This document shows positions 9,000 through 17,971 of a DNA stretch of 64,000 bases, piece by piece; the stretch's first letter is position 1, and every line of letters starts with the position of its first letter. The DNA lies in assembly GCF_024666595.1 (NCBI RefSeq), contig NZ_CP088296.1:2046001-2110000 (forward strand), read 5' to 3'. Both the position numbers and the translations under genes were made by a program. The notes beneath the pieces were generated by a model. It did no database searches and was not told the origin of the DNA. It worked only from the letters and a program-made list of their open reading frames with translations. Origin of the DNA: Sphingomonas sp. J315. GTDB lineage: Bacteria; Pseudomonadota; Alphaproteobacteria; Sphingomonadales; Sphingomonadaceae.

Positions 9000-9903
9000 A
9001 TGAGCGAGAATGAACAACGCTGCGGCCTGATCGCCGTGGTCGGCGCGCCCAATGCGGGCAAGTCGACTCTGGTGAACGCGCTGGTCGGGCAGAAGGTGGC
9101 GATCGTCAGCCCCAAGGCGCAGACGACGCGTGCGCGGCTGATGGGAATCGCGATCGAGGATCAGACCCAGCTGTTGCTCGTCGACACGCCGGGCATCTTC
9201 GATCCGGCGCGGCGGCTGGACCGCGCGATGGTCGCGGCGGCGTGGGAAGGGTCGCAGGGGGGCGGACCTGATCGCGCTGGTCGTCGACGGCAAGGGCGGG
9301 ATCGGGCCGAAGGTGCGCAGCGTGGTCGCGGGGCTGAAGGATCGGCGCGAGCGGAAGATCCTGATCCTCAACAAGGTCGATATCGCCGACAAGCCGCGCC
9401 TGCTGGGCCATGCTGCGAGCCTCAACGAGCTGGCGGCGTTCGAGGATACGTTCTTTGTATCGGCGACGACCGGGGACGGGGTGGCGGAGCTGAAGGCGGA
9501 GCTGGCGAAGCGCATGCCGGAGGGGCCGTGGCATTTCCCGGCGGATCAGGTGTCGGACGCGACCGACCGCATGCTGGCGTCGGAGATCACGCGCGAGCAG
9601 CTCTATCACCTGCTCCACGCCGAACTGCCCTATGCGACCGCGATCGAGACCGAACGCTATACCGAAAAGCCCGACGGGTCGGTCGAGATCTACCAGCAGA
9701 TCCTGGTCGAACGGCCGACGCAGCGCGCGATCGTGCTGGGGCAGGGCGGGTCCAAGATCAAGGAGATCGGATCGCGCGCGCGGGCCGAGCTGGCGAACCT
9801 GCTGGGGGTCAAGGTCCAGCTGTTTCTGCACGTGAAGGTGCGGCCGGGCTGGGAGGAGGATCGGTCGCTGTACCGCGAGATCGGGCTGGATTGGGTGGAT
9901 TGA
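9000..9903 (+). pseudogene. era: GTPase Era, one frameshift
   Basis: Era is a membrane-associated GTPase with a KH domain that assists 16S rRNA maturation and 30S assembly. G1 (GAPNAGKST), switch (AQTTRARL) and G3 (VDTPG) lie in the first frame. After AWEGSQG the protein continues in the next frame with [14 protein letters not shown]4 (NKVD), G5 (SAT) and the KH motif [17 protein letters not shown]. One extra G in the six-G run at 9257-9262 accounts for the shift; five G would restore an uninterrupted protein of about 300 residues. Era is normally essential, so sequencing error is likely. The ATG at 9000 lies five bases after GGAG; ATG 8997 and GTG 8994 are alternatives. Confidence 0.92.
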
Positions 9904-9910
9904 GGCTTCT

Positions 9911-10048
9911 TCAATCCTCCCCCGCCAGGGGGAGGTGTCAGCACAGCTGACGGAGGGGGCGGAAACGATGGTCCAGAGGCTCGAGCACATAGCCGTCCTC
10001 CCCCTCCGTCGCCTTCGGCGCCACCTCCCCCTGGCGGGGGAGGATTGA
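9911..10048. repeat. palindromic repeat family C
   Basis: A 138-bp element whose ends are perfect 25-base inverted repeats (9911-9935 and 10024-10048), rich in CCTCCCCC/GGGGGAGG. The interior has further complementary pieces around CTCCGTC and GACGGAG. It fills the gap between convergent era and sirtuin genes and could act as a terminator as well as being a dispersed repeat. Only one copy is in this window. Confidence 0.8.
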
Positions 10049-10053
10049 TTGGG

Positions 10054-10752
10054 TCAGCCCAGCAACGACTCCACCCACTCCGGCACTAGCGTACCGGCGA
10101 GGCCGAGGCGCGATTCCGCGAACCACGCGCTGCCTTCCGAGCGGTCAAGGTTGAGTTCGAGCGTATCCGCCCCGTGGTAGCGCGCGGTGCGGACGAAGCC
10201 GGCGGCGGGATAGACCGCGCCCGAGGTGCCGATCGACACGAACAGGTCGGCGCGGGCCAGCGCGGCGTCGATCACGTCCATGTGATAGGGCATCTCGCCG
10301 AAGAACACGATGTCGGGGCGCAGCGCGGGCGCGTCGCACGATGGGCAGGACGTGCCGGGCGGGAGCGGGTCGGGCCATTCGCTCTGCACGCCGCAGAGCG
10401 CGCACAGCGCGGACTTCAGCTCGCCATGCATGTGGAGCATGCGCCTCGATCCGGCGCGATCGTGCAGGTCGTCGACATTCTGGGTGACCAGCAGCAGCTC
10501 GCCGGGCCACTCCGCGTCTAGCCGGGCGAGCGCGTGGTGCGCGGCATTGGGTTCGACCTTCGCCAGGTTGGCGCGGCGTTCGTCGTAGAAACGGTGGACC
10601 AGATCGGGGTCGTGCGCGAGCGCTTGCGGCGTGCACACATCCTCGACGCGATGCCCCTCCCACAGCCCGCCGGGACCGCGGAACGTGGCGACGCCGGATT
10701 CGGCGGAGACGCCTGCGCCAGTGAGGATGACGATGTTGCGGGGGTGCGTCAT
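10054..10752 (-). CDS. cobB: NAD-dependent protein deacylase, sirtuin (CobB-type)
   Basis: A class III sirtuin that uses NAD+ to remove acyl groups from lysines, classically activating acetyl-CoA synthetase. Visible are the NAD-binding GAGVSAESG near residue 11, the FRGPGGLW loop, TQNVDDLHDRAG near 98 and the catalytic HMHGEL. A zinc-binding CxxC pair follows (CALC near 120 and CPSC near 140), then DIVFFGE and IGTSGAVYPAA. The Tyr-Arg pair FYDERRAN fits the desuccinylase-like class. The length of 232 residues is normal. The upstream frame beyond 10752 is only repeat-encoded sequence. Confidence 0.93.
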   Translation of the reverse strand: MTHPRNIVILTGAGVSAESGVATFRGPGGLWEGHRVEDVCTPQALAHDPDLVHRFYDERRANLAKVEPNAAHHALARLDAEWPGELLLVTQNVDDLHDRAGSRRMLHMHGELKSALCALCGVQSEWPDPLPPGTSCPSCDAPALRPDIVFFGEMPYHMDVIDAALARADLFVSIGTSGAVYPAAGFVRTARYHGADTLELNLDRSEGSAWFAESRLGLAGTLVPEWVESLLG

Positions 10753-10770
10753 GGGGGTGGTGTAGCCATC

Positions 10771-10907
10771 TCCCTCTCCCATTGGGAGAGGGAAGGGGCC
10801 CGCGCGCGGAGCGCGTGGGAGGGGTGAGGGTGAGTGGGGGGTGGGGCAGTCACCCTCACCCTTCCGCCGACTGCGTCGGCTCCCTCCCTCTCCCAATGGG
10901 AGAGGGA
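10771..10907. repeat. palindromic repeat family D
   Basis: A 137-bp element flanked by 23-base self-complementary ends (10771-10793 and 10885-10907) of the form TCCCTCTCCC-A-x-T-GGGAGAGGGA. Inside, CACCCTCACCC pairs with GGGTGAGGGTG. It lies between the tandem sirtuin and exonuclease genes. Only one copy is in the window. Confidence 0.8.
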
Positions 10908-10910
10908 TTC

Positions 10911-11906
10911 TTAGTCATCCTCGTCCTCATAGCCCGCTAGTTCCAGCGCGCGCGCCTTGATCTGGTGGGTGCGGCACCAGTGGACCAGGGCGTCTTCGCG
11001 GCCGTGGGTGACCCACACTTCCTTCGGGGCGATTTCGCGCAGCGTCGTGGTCAGCTCGTCCCAGTCGGCATGGTCGGAGAGGATCAGCGGGAGTTCGACA
11101 TTGCGCTGGCGGGCGCGCTGGCGGACGGTCATCCAGCCACTGGCCATCGCGGTGACCGGGTCGGGCAGGCGGCGCGACCAGCGGTCGTTGAGCGCGCCGG
11201 GCGGGGCGAGGATGATGCGTCCCTGCAATTCCTTCTTCGCGACGCCGGTGGCGGGGCGCAGCTCGCCGAGCGGCACGCCATGGTCGATGTACAGGTCGCA
11301 CAACCGTTGCAGCGCGCCATGGATGTAGATCGGGTCGTCGAACCCCATGCCGCGCAGTTCGGCGATCACCCGCTGCGCCTTGCCCAGCGCATAGGCGCCG
11401 ACCAGCACGCAGCGTTCGGGTTCTGCGCGCAGCGCGGCGAGGAGCTTGTCGATCTCGTCGGTGGTTTCGGGGTGGCGGAAGACGGGGAGGCCGAACGTCG
11501 CTTCGGTCACGAACACATCGCATTTGACCGGGCGAAAGGGTTCGCAGGTGGGATCGGGGCGGCGCTTGTAGTCGCCCGAGACGACGATCCGCTCGCCGCG
11601 ATGATCGAGCACGATCTGCGCCGAGCCCAGGACATGGCCGGCGGGGACGAAGCCGATGTCGACGTCCCCGGCCTTCACGGTCTCGCCATAGGCGACCGGG
11701 CGGGCGGTCTGGGGGCCGTAACGCGCCTCCATGATCGCCAGCGTTTCGGGGGTCGCCCACACTTCGCCATGCCCGCCGCGCGCGTGGTCGGCATGGCCGT
11801 GAGTGACGAACGCGCGCGCCTTGGGCTGTGACGGATCGATCCAGATGTCCGGGCCGGGGACATGGATGCCTTCGGGATGCGGGGTGATCCAGTCGCCCAA
11901 TGCCAT
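10911..11906 (-). CDS. ligase-associated DNA exonuclease, MBL-fold
   Basis: A metallo-beta-lactamase/beta-CASP nuclease of the group found with Lhr-like helicases, PdeM and an ATP-dependent DNA ligase. It is predicted to process DNA ends during damage repair. The metal-site motif THGHADHARGGH lies near residue 34, with further ligands in AGHVLGSAQ near 89 and SDHADWDEL near 270; WVTHGRED closes the fold. The start MALGDWITPHPEG at 11906 matches the family N-terminus. The gene is divergent from a small membrane protein and the helicase at 12202. Function is assigned from the family and context. Confidence 0.88.
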   Translation of the reverse strand: MALGDWITPHPEGIHVPGPDIWIDPSQPKARAFVTHGHADHARGGHGEVWATPETLAIMEARYGPQTARPVAYGETVKAGDVDIGFVPAGHVLGSAQIVLDHRGERIVVSGDYKRRPDPTCEPFRPVKCDVFVTEATFGLPVFRHPETTDEIDKLLAALRAEPERCVLVGAYALGKAQRVIAELRGMGFDDPIYIHGALQRLCDLYIDHGVPLGELRPATGVAKKELQGRIILAPPGALNDRWSRRLPDPVTAMASGWMTVRQRARQRNVELPLILSDHADWDELTTTLREIAPKEVWVTHGREDALVHWCRTHQIKARALELAGYEDEDD

Positions 11907-11991
11907 GGATGCGATATGCGCGAGCGGGCCGCGTGGTTCCAGAGGATCAATCGCACCCGCCTTTCGTTGGGGCAGTGAAGGAGATGGTGAC

Positions 11992-12180
11992 ATGGTCGAT
12001 ACTGGCGGCGGCGGTCTGTGGGGCGTGATGACGATCCTCGGCCCGATCATCCTGGCGGCGGTGATCCTTTGGGCGATTTTCAACAACCGCACGACCAAGC
12101 GCGAGAAAGAGCGTACCGAAGACGCGACGCGCGCGATGTATGACGCGCAGAATGAAGAGGACACGCGACGCGAGCCTTGA
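11992..12180 (+). CDS. small single-pass membrane protein
   Basis: A 62-residue protein with one hydrophobic helix (GVMTILGPIILAAVILWAIF, about residues 11-30) followed by a highly charged cytoplasmic tail (TTKREKERTEDATRAMYD). The ATG at 11992 is preceded by GAAGGAGATGG. It is 21 bases upstream of the helicase gene and may be in its operon. Such short membrane proteins occur next to these genes in sphingomonads, but no function is known to me. Confidence 0.7.
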   Translation: MVDTGGGGLWGVMTILGPIILAAVILWAIFNNRTTKREKERTEDATRAMYDAQNEEDTRREP

Positions 12181-12201
12181 GCCTGCGCTAAGACGCCGCG
12201 T

Positions 12202-14610
12202 GTGAGCGATCTTCCCGCCCCGTTGGCAGACTGGTTTGCGGCGCGCGGCTGGGCACCGCGGCGGCATCAGATGGAGATGCTGGCGGCGGCGCGGCGGGGA
12301 AGCCATGCGCTGCTGGTCGCGGCGACCGGGGCGGGCAAGACGCTGGCGGGATTCCTGCCGACGCTGAGCGAGCTGATCGAAGCGCCGGGCGAGGGGCTGC
12401 ACACCCTCTATATCTCGCCGTTGAAGGCGCTGGCGGTGGACGTGCAGCGCAATTTGCTGACCCCGATCGACGAAATGGGGCTGAACATCCGGGTCGAGAC
12501 GCGGACCGGCGATACGTCGCATGAGAAGAAGGTGCGCCAGCGCGCACGGCCACCGCAGATTCTGCTGACCACCCCGGAATCGCTCAGCCTGTTGCTGTCC
12601 TATGAGGACAGTTTCCGGATGTTCGCGGGGCTGAAGACGGTGGTGGTGGACGAGGTGCATGCCTTTGCCACCGGCAAGCGCGGCGACCTGCTGGCGCTGG
12701 CGCTGGCGCGGTTGCAGGCGATTGCACCGGACATGCGGCGGGTGGCGCTGTCGGCGACGGTGGCGGACCCGGACGGCTATCGCGCCTGGCTCGCCCCGCA
12801 TGGCGATATCGACAGCGTGGAGCTGGTGGTGGGGGAGAAGGGGGCGGACCCCGATATCGCGATCCTGCTGCCTGAAGGACGCGTGCCGTGGTCGGGGCAT
12901 AGCGGCGTCTATGCGATCCCGCAGGTGATGGCGGAGATCGAGACGCACAACACCACCATCGTGTTCTGCAACACGCGCGGGCTGTGCGAGCTGGTGTTCC
13001 AGAATCTGTGGAAGGCCAATGACCTGCAGCTGCCGATCGGGGTGCATCACGGCAGTTTGAGCCTGGAGGCGCGGCGCAAGGCCGAACAGGCGATGGCCGA
13101 TGGCAAGCTGCGCGCTTTGGTCGCCACCGCCAGCCTCGATCTGGGCGTCGATTGGGGCGATGTCGATTGCGTGATCCAGATGGGTGCACCCAAGGGATCG
13201 TCGCGCCTGCTGCAGCGGATCGGGCGCGCCAATCATCGGCTGGACGAACCGAGCGAGGCGGTGCTCGTGCCGGGGAACCGGTTCGAATATCTGGAGGCGC
13301 GCGCGGCGCTCGATGCGGTCGAAGCGGGCGAGCTGGACACTGACATCTTCCGCCCCGGTGCGCTCGACGTGCTGGCGCAGCATGTGATGGGAGTAGCGTG
13401 CGCCGCGCCGTTCGATGCCGCGAACTTGCTGCGCGAGGTGCAGGGGGCGTTGCCCTATTCGGCGCTGGATGCCGAGACGTTCGACCGCGTGCTGAACTTC
13501 ATCTCCGATGGCGGTTACGCGCTGCGCGCCTATGACAAGTTCAAGCGGCTGACGCGCACGCCCGACGGGCTGTGGCGCGTGACCAAGCCGGCCTTTGTTG
13601 CGCAGCATCGGCTGAATGCGGGGATCATCGTCGAGGCGCCGATGCTCGACGTGCGGTTCAGGAACGGGCGGCGGCTCGGCAAGGTCGAGGAGAATTTTGG
13701 AAGCCAGCTCTCGCCCGGCGACAGTTTCTTCTTCGCGGGACTGGCGGTCGAGGTGGAGCGCATCGAGCTGACCGATGTGATCGTGCGCGCGACCGCAAAG
13801 CCGGCGCGGATCGTGTCCTATATGGGCCTGCGGCTGTCGATCAGCTCGACACTGGCGGAGCGGGTGCGGCGGTTTCTCGCCGATCCGCGCGAATGGGCGC
13901 GCTTCCCCGACGATGTCCGCGAATGGCTCGAGGTGCAGCAGCGCCGCTCGCAGCTGCCCGCGCCGGGGCGGTTGCTGGTCGAGACCTTCCCGCATGAAGG
14001 GCGGCACCATATGGTGGTGTACAGTTTCGAGGGGTGGAACGCGCACCAGTCGCTGGGCATGCTGGTGACGCGGCGGATGGAGGCGCTGGGGCTCAAGCCG
14101 ATCGGCTTCGTCGCAAATGACTATGCGCTGGCGGTGTACGGGCTCGAGAAGATCGATGATCCGGCGGCGCTGTTTTCGCCCGATATCCTCGAGCATGAGT
14201 TTGTCGACTGGGTGCAGGGATCGGCATTACTCAAGCGCGCATTTCGCGAGGTCGCGATCATCGGCGGGCTGGTCGAGCGGCAGCAGCCGGGGAAGAAGAA
14301 GACCGGGCGGCAGGTCACCTTCTCGACCGACCTGATCTACGACGTGCTGCGCAAGTACGAGCCCGATCATCTGCTGTTGAAGGCGGCATGGGCCGATGCG
14401 CGGGCGCGGATGACCGATGTCGGGAGGCTGGCGCATCTGCTCGATACTGCGGCAGCGCAGATGGTGCATGTCGACCTCGACCGCGTCAGTCCGATGGCGG
14501 TGCCGGTGCTGATCATGATCGGGCGCGAGACTGTGGCGCAGGGCGCGGCGGAGGATGCGATGCTGATCGAGGCCGAGGCGCTGGCGGTCGAGGCGATGCG
14601 GCTCGACTGA
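12202..14610 (+). CDS. ligase-associated DNA damage response DEXH-box helicase (Lhr-like)
   Basis: An 802-residue superfamily 2 helicase of the Lhr-core type. Domain order: helicase N-lobe with Walker A ATGAGKT near residue 46 and DEVH near 149, SATVADP near 190, then the C-lobe with VATASLDLGVDWG and the arginine-finger motif QRIGRANH near 338. It ends with the winged-helix and Lhr-specific C-terminal domain. Lhr-core enzymes translocate 3' to 5' on single-stranded DNA and unwind RNA:DNA hybrids; this subfamily is the partner of the MBL exonuclease, PdeM and ligase. It starts with GTG at 12202. Confidence 0.92.
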   Translation: MSDLPAPLADWFAARGWAPRRHQMEMLAAARRGSHALLVAATGAGKTLAGFLPTLSELIEAPGEGLHTLYISPLKALAVDVQRNLLTPIDEMGLNIRVETRTGDTSHEKKVRQRARPPQILLTTPESLSLLLSYEDSFRMFAGLKTVVVDEVHAFATGKRGDLLALALARLQAIAPDMRRVALSATVADPDGYRAWLAPHGDIDSVELVVGEKGADPDIAILLPEGRVPWSGHSGVYAIPQVMAEIETHNTTIVFCNTRGLCELVFQNLWKANDLQLPIGVHHGSLSLEARRKAEQAMADGKLRALVATASLDLGVDWGDVDCVIQMGAPKGSSRLLQRIGRANHRLDEPSEAVLVPGNRFEYLEARAALDAVEAGELDTDIFRPGALDVLAQHVMGVACAAPFDAANLLREVQGALPYSALDAETFDRVLNFISDGGYALRAYDKFKRLTRTPDGLWRVTKPAFVAQHRLNAGIIVEAPMLDVRFRNGRRLGKVEENFGSQLSPGDSFFFAGLAVEVERIELTDVIVRATAKPARIVSYMGLRLSISSTLAERVRRFLADPREWARFPDDVREWLEVQQRRSQLPAPGRLLVETFPHEGRHHMVVYSFEGWNAHQSLGMLVTRRMEALGLKPIGFVANDYALAVYGLEKIDDPAALFSPDILEHEFVDWVQGSALLKRAFREVAIIGGLVERQQPGKKKTGRQVTFSTDLIYDVLRKYEPDHLLLKAAWADARARMTDVGRLAHLLDTAAAQMVHVDLDRVSPMAVPVLIMIGRETVAQGAAEDAMLIEAEALAVEAMRLD

Positions 14611-14672
14611 CCGCATCTGCCTTTCGACCAACCGCAATTGCTGCGCAGCATGGAGAGGTGTAGTCTGTCGCC

Positions 14673-15623
14673 ATGCGGTACGCACTTCTTCTGCCGCTTG
14701 TCGTGGCATTCGGCGCGGCTCCGGCCGTGCCCCAGGACGTGCCCGCGATCGCGGGGCAGGCTGATGCCGGCGAGGAACTCGTCGAGCTGGGCGCGCTCGC
14801 GACGCGGATGACCGTGCCGGTGTCGATCAACGGCGCTGCACCCCGACCCTTTGTCATCGACACCGGGGCCGAGCGATCGGTGGTGTCGCGCCAGCTCGCC
14901 GGACAACTCGGATTGACGGCGGGGCCGCATGTCCGGTTGACGACGATGACCGGCATCTCGCGCGTTTCGACCGTGGTCGTGCCGTCGCTGTCCGTCGGCC
15001 CGGTGCGTGACCAGCGTGCGTTCAATGCCCCGGCGCTGGAAGCGACGCATCTGGGCGCGCATGGCCTGCTGGGGGTCGAGCAGTTGCGCGGGCATATGGT
15101 CGCGATCGACTTTACCCGGAAGGAGATGGCAGTACGCCCCTCGCGCGGGGCGATCGCCCCGAAGCTTTTTCGCGGCGATGCGGACGAGATCGTGATCGTC
15201 GCGCGCAGCCGGATGGGCCAGCTGATCGTCACCGAAGCCACGTTCGAGGGGCATCGGGTGACCGTGGTGCTGGATACCGGGTCACAGATCAGCATGGGGA
15301 ATCTGGCGCTGCAGCGGCGGTTGCGGCGCATCCCGCTGAAAGGTCCGATCGAGCTGACCAGCGTGACCGGCGAGAAGCTGATGGCCAATTACCACATCGC
15401 CAGCAATGTGCGGATCGGCGGCGTGGTGATGGGCGGCGTGCCGGTGGCGTTTGCCGATGTTCCGCCCTTCGCCCATTTCGGGCTGCAGGATCGGCCCGCG
15501 CTGATGCTGGGGATGGATGCCCTGCGTGCGTTCAAGCGGGTCGAGATCGATTTTCCCGCACGCCGGGTGCGATTCATGATGACCCGCCGCGACGTGCCGC
15601 GCACGGGTTCGCTGATCAGTTGA
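14673..15623 (+). CDS. exported retropepsin-like aspartic protease with two DTG sites
   Basis: A 316-residue protein with a Sec signal peptide (LLLPLVVAFGAAPAVPQ). It has two related domains: the first carries FVIDTGAERSVVSR near residue 65 and the second VVLDTGSQISMG near 200. Each looks like one lobe of a retroviral-type aspartic protease (D-T-G flap-forming fold), so the chain could supply both catalytic aspartates of an active site by itself. Most bacterial retropepsin-like proteins have one DTG and dimerise. It is exported or periplasmic; the substrate is unknown. It lies between the repair helicase and PdeM on the same strand. Confidence 0.8.
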   Translation: MRYALLLPLVVAFGAAPAVPQDVPAIAGQADAGEELVELGALATRMTVPVSINGAAPRPFVIDTGAERSVVSRQLAGQLGLTAGPHVRLTTMTGISRVSTVVVPSLSVGPVRDQRAFNAPALEATHLGAHGLLGVEQLRGHMVAIDFTRKEMAVRPSRGAIAPKLFRGDADEIVIVARSRMGQLIVTEATFEGHRVTVVLDTGSQISMGNLALQRRLRRIPLKGPIELTSVTGEKLMANYHIASNVRIGGVVMGGVPVAFADVPPFAHFGLQDRPALMLGMDALRAFKRVEIDFPARRVRFMMTRRDVPRTGSLIS

Positions 15624-15654
15624 CGCCGCGCCCCGGCGGCGCGATAGCGGGCGC

Positions 15655-16332
15655 ATGGTTCCCTTTTCGTTCGCTGGCCACGAGTTGTGCGCGCTGCCCG
15701 AGGCGGCGCTCTACTGGTCGGCGCGGCGTGCGCTGATCGTCGCCGACCTGCATTTCGAGAAGGCGAGCTGGTTTGCGCGCTGGGGCCAGATGCTGCCGCC
15801 CTATGACAGCCTGGCGACGCTCGATGCCTTGGAGGCGCTGGCAGCACGGACAGGGGCGCGGGAGCTGTGGTGCCTGGGCGACAGCTTCCACGATTCGGAA
15901 GGGTGTGACCGGCTTCCCGAAGCGGCGCGCGAGCGGCTGCGTGCGCTGACCGGCGCGCTGGACTGGACCTGGATTACCGGCAACCATGACGCGGCGCTGG
16001 CCGACCAGAGGGCGATCGACCATTGTGGCGGGCGCGTCGTCGTCGAGGCCGAGGTCGATGGGTTGTTGTTGCGGCATGAGGCCGAGCCGGGCGAGCTGCG
16101 CCCCGAACTGTCGGGGCATTTTCACCCCAAATTGCGCGTGCGGTCGCGCGGACGACAGGTGGCGCGGCGCTGTTTCGTGGCGACCGGAACCAAGCTGATC
16201 CTGCCCGCATTCGGCGCGCTGACCGGCGGGCTGGACGTCGATCACCCCGAGATCGTCCGTGCGGTCGGACGCGGCGCGGAGGCGCTGGTGGCGCTGGAGG
16301 ATCGGCTGCTCAGGTTTCCGATCGCGGCTTGA
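15655..16332 (+). CDS. pdeM: ligase-associated DNA damage response endonuclease PdeM
   Basis: A calcineurin-like metallophosphoesterase of about 225 residues. Metal-ligand motifs are visible in order: DLHFEKASWF near residue 26, CLGDSFHD near 77, TGNHD near 108 and SGHFHPKLR near 145. PdeM belongs to the ligase-associated repair group with the helicase and exonuclease immediately upstream, which supports the assignment over a generic phosphatase. The precise nucleic-acid substrate is not resolved. It starts 32 bases after the retropepsin gene. Confidence 0.88.
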   Translation: MVPFSFAGHELCALPEAALYWSARRALIVADLHFEKASWFARWGQMLPPYDSLATLDALEALAARTGARELWCLGDSFHDSEGCDRLPEAARERLRALTGALDWTWITGNHDAALADQRAIDHCGGRVVVEAEVDGLLLRHEAEPGELRPELSGHFHPKLRVRSRGRQVARRCFVATGTKLILPAFGALTGGLDVDHPEIVRAVGRGAEALVALEDRLLRFPIAA

Positions 16333-16368
16333 TCTGCTCGGCTTCGCTGGGGCGCGGCGCCGGCCTCC

Positions 16369-17082
16369 CTACTTCCGCCGGTCGGTCTTGCCCGTGCAGC
16401 TCGCCGGGCCGGGGCCGCTGATCAGGCAGGCGGCGTTGCCGGTCACGCGCACCGTGCCGGTGCCGAGCGTCGCGATCTGTGCGGTGTAGCGCGCGGCGAA
16501 GCGGCTGTCCCCGGCGCTTTGCGACTGGACGGTGAGGTCGTTGACGCTCATCCCCGTCGCGTCGATCGATCCCGCGCCATAGGTGGCGAAGCGGGCGGCG
16601 CGGGTCATGCCGCCGTTGAGCCGTACCGCACCGGTGCCGGTCAGCGTGACCGCGAGCTGGTCGGCGTCGAGCCGCGCGATGTTGAGTGATCCCGCGCCGT
16701 TGACGCCCAGATCGACGCGCTGTCCGCTCATCCGGTCGACATCGACCGATCCGCCGCCATTGATGTTGATGCCGCGCAGCCCGCGTGCGCCGACCGTGAC
16801 GGTGACCGCGCCGCTTTGCTCGCTCCAGCCTTCGAAGGTCTGGTTGCGCGGGCCGATCACCAGCTGGCCGCCCATGTTGCGGACGCTGACCCTGTCGACC
16901 GCGCGGCGGTCGCCGGTGACGATCGCCTTGGGCGGCTGGCCGTCGATGACCTTGACGAGGAACGGGCCGTCGACGCGCAGCCGCTCGAACCCGGTGAGCA
17001 TGACGGTGGTGCTCTCCGCCGCCTGGGGCACAGGAGCCGCAGCGGAGGCGAAAAGCAGGACGGGCAGTGCAAGCATGCGCAT
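16369..17082 (-). CDS. exported DUF2807 (GIN domain) protein
   Basis: A 237-residue protein with a signal peptide (MLALPVLLFASAAAPVPQA) followed by a putative auto-transporter adhesin head GIN domain. The domain shows the repeating V-x-GxxGLxGIxINGGGSVDVDRMSG and GAGSLNIARL pattern of a right-handed beta-helix. The domain is common in Bacteroidetes and alphaproteobacteria but its role is not established. The start at 17082 was chosen because an upstream ATG would spoil the signal peptide; a second ATG two codons later is equally good. It lies downstream of a second DUF2807 gene in the same orientation. Confidence 0.8.
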   Translation of the reverse strand: MRMLALPVLLFASAAAPVPQAAESTTVMLTGFERLRVDGPFLVKVIDGQPPKAIVTGDRRAVDRVSVRNMGGQLVIGPRNQTFEGWSEQSGAVTVTVGARGLRGININGGGSVDVDRMSGQRVDLGVNGAGSLNIARLDADQLAVTLTGTGAVRLNGGMTRAARFATYGAGSIDATGMSVNDLTVQSQSAGDSRFAARYTAQIATLGTGTVRVTGNAACLISGPGPASCTGKTDRRK

Positions 17083-17128
17083 CAGGCGAGCATCGCACTG
17101 ATTGCCCGCCCCGCGCAAGTGAGGGGGC

Positions 17129-17857
17129 TCAGCTACAGCGCGCGTCGCCCGAGCCCATCTTGCTGACCGAGCATTTCGCGCCGCCGGTCAGCTCGACATC
17201 GCCCGACCCGACCAGCGAGATATCGGCGTCGCCGCTCACCTGGGCGCGGACATTGCCGGAGCCGGCGATTGAGATGTCGGCGCTACCCGCCTTCAGGCCC
17301 GCGGCGCCGACATTGCCGGAGCCAGCGATCGACACGTCGAGCGCGGTCGCGGTGCCGCCGCCGACATTGATGTCACCCGACCCGGCGATCGACAAATCGG
17401 CCTTGCCTCCGGCGAGGCTGGCGAGGGTCATGTTGCCCGATCCGGCAACCGCGCCCGAGAAATCGCCCTTGGCCTGGTCGATCGTCATGTCGCCCGACCC
17501 GGCGATGTCGGCGCTGGCGAGCGCGGGGAGGGTGACGATGACCTTCGCGGCCTTGTCGCCGCCCCAGTTCCATTCGCCGTCCTTGCGGCCGATGCGTAGC
17601 GTGTTGCCGTCCTTGCGGATTTCCAGCCGGTCGAGCAGCGCCGTATCGCCCTCGGCGGTGACCGAAAAGGCGCCGGTGCGGACCTCGACATTGTCCGCGC
17701 CGCGCAGCGACACGCCGGTGAAGTCGGCGACCTGGAAGCTGCGCGTGCCGCCCTGGCCGCTCGGCTGGACGACGTCTCCAGTCATGCCGTTGGCGAAGTT
17801 GCAGGCGGACAGCGACAGCGCGGCGGTGGCGACAAGTGCGATGCGGAAGCGGGTCAT
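17129..17857 (-). CDS. DUF2807 lipoprotein with GSG repeats
   Basis: A 242-residue paralogue of the preceding gene. It has a lipoprotein signal (ALVATAALSLSAC, Cys near residue 18), followed by a GIN domain and a run of at least seven short repeats of the type SIAGSGNV or DISLVGSGDV from about residue 110 to the end. This is the expected ladder of a beta-helix. It may be anchored at the outer membrane facing the periplasm. The C-terminus has two cysteines (AKCSVSKMGSGDARCS). The 46-bp gap to its neighbour suggests one transcription unit. Confidence 0.82.
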   Translation of the reverse strand: MTRFRIALVATAALSLSACNFANGMTGDVVQPSGQGGTRSFQVADFTGVSLRGADNVEVRTGAFSVTAEGDTALLDRLEIRKDGNTLRIGRKDGEWNWGGDKAAKVIVTLPALASADIAGSGDMTIDQAKGDFSGAVAGSGNMTLASLAGGKADLSIAGSGDINVGGGTATALDVSIAGSGNVGAAGLKAGSADISIAGSGNVRAQVSGDADISLVGSGDVELTGGAKCSVSKMGSGDARCS

Positions 17858-17971
17858 CGGCTCTCTCCAATGTGTGTTGTTGAGATAATACACGCTGTGC
17901 GCGGCGGGTGCAACGAAAAAGGGCGGCCCCGGCGGGACCGCCCCCTTCGTCATCGGATCGGCGGGGCGCGA

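Noticed and set aside
11947..14196. A 749-codon frame antisense to the Lhr-like helicase gene
   Set aside because: The His/Arg/Gln-rich composition and complete overlap with a well supported helicase mark it as a shadow frame.
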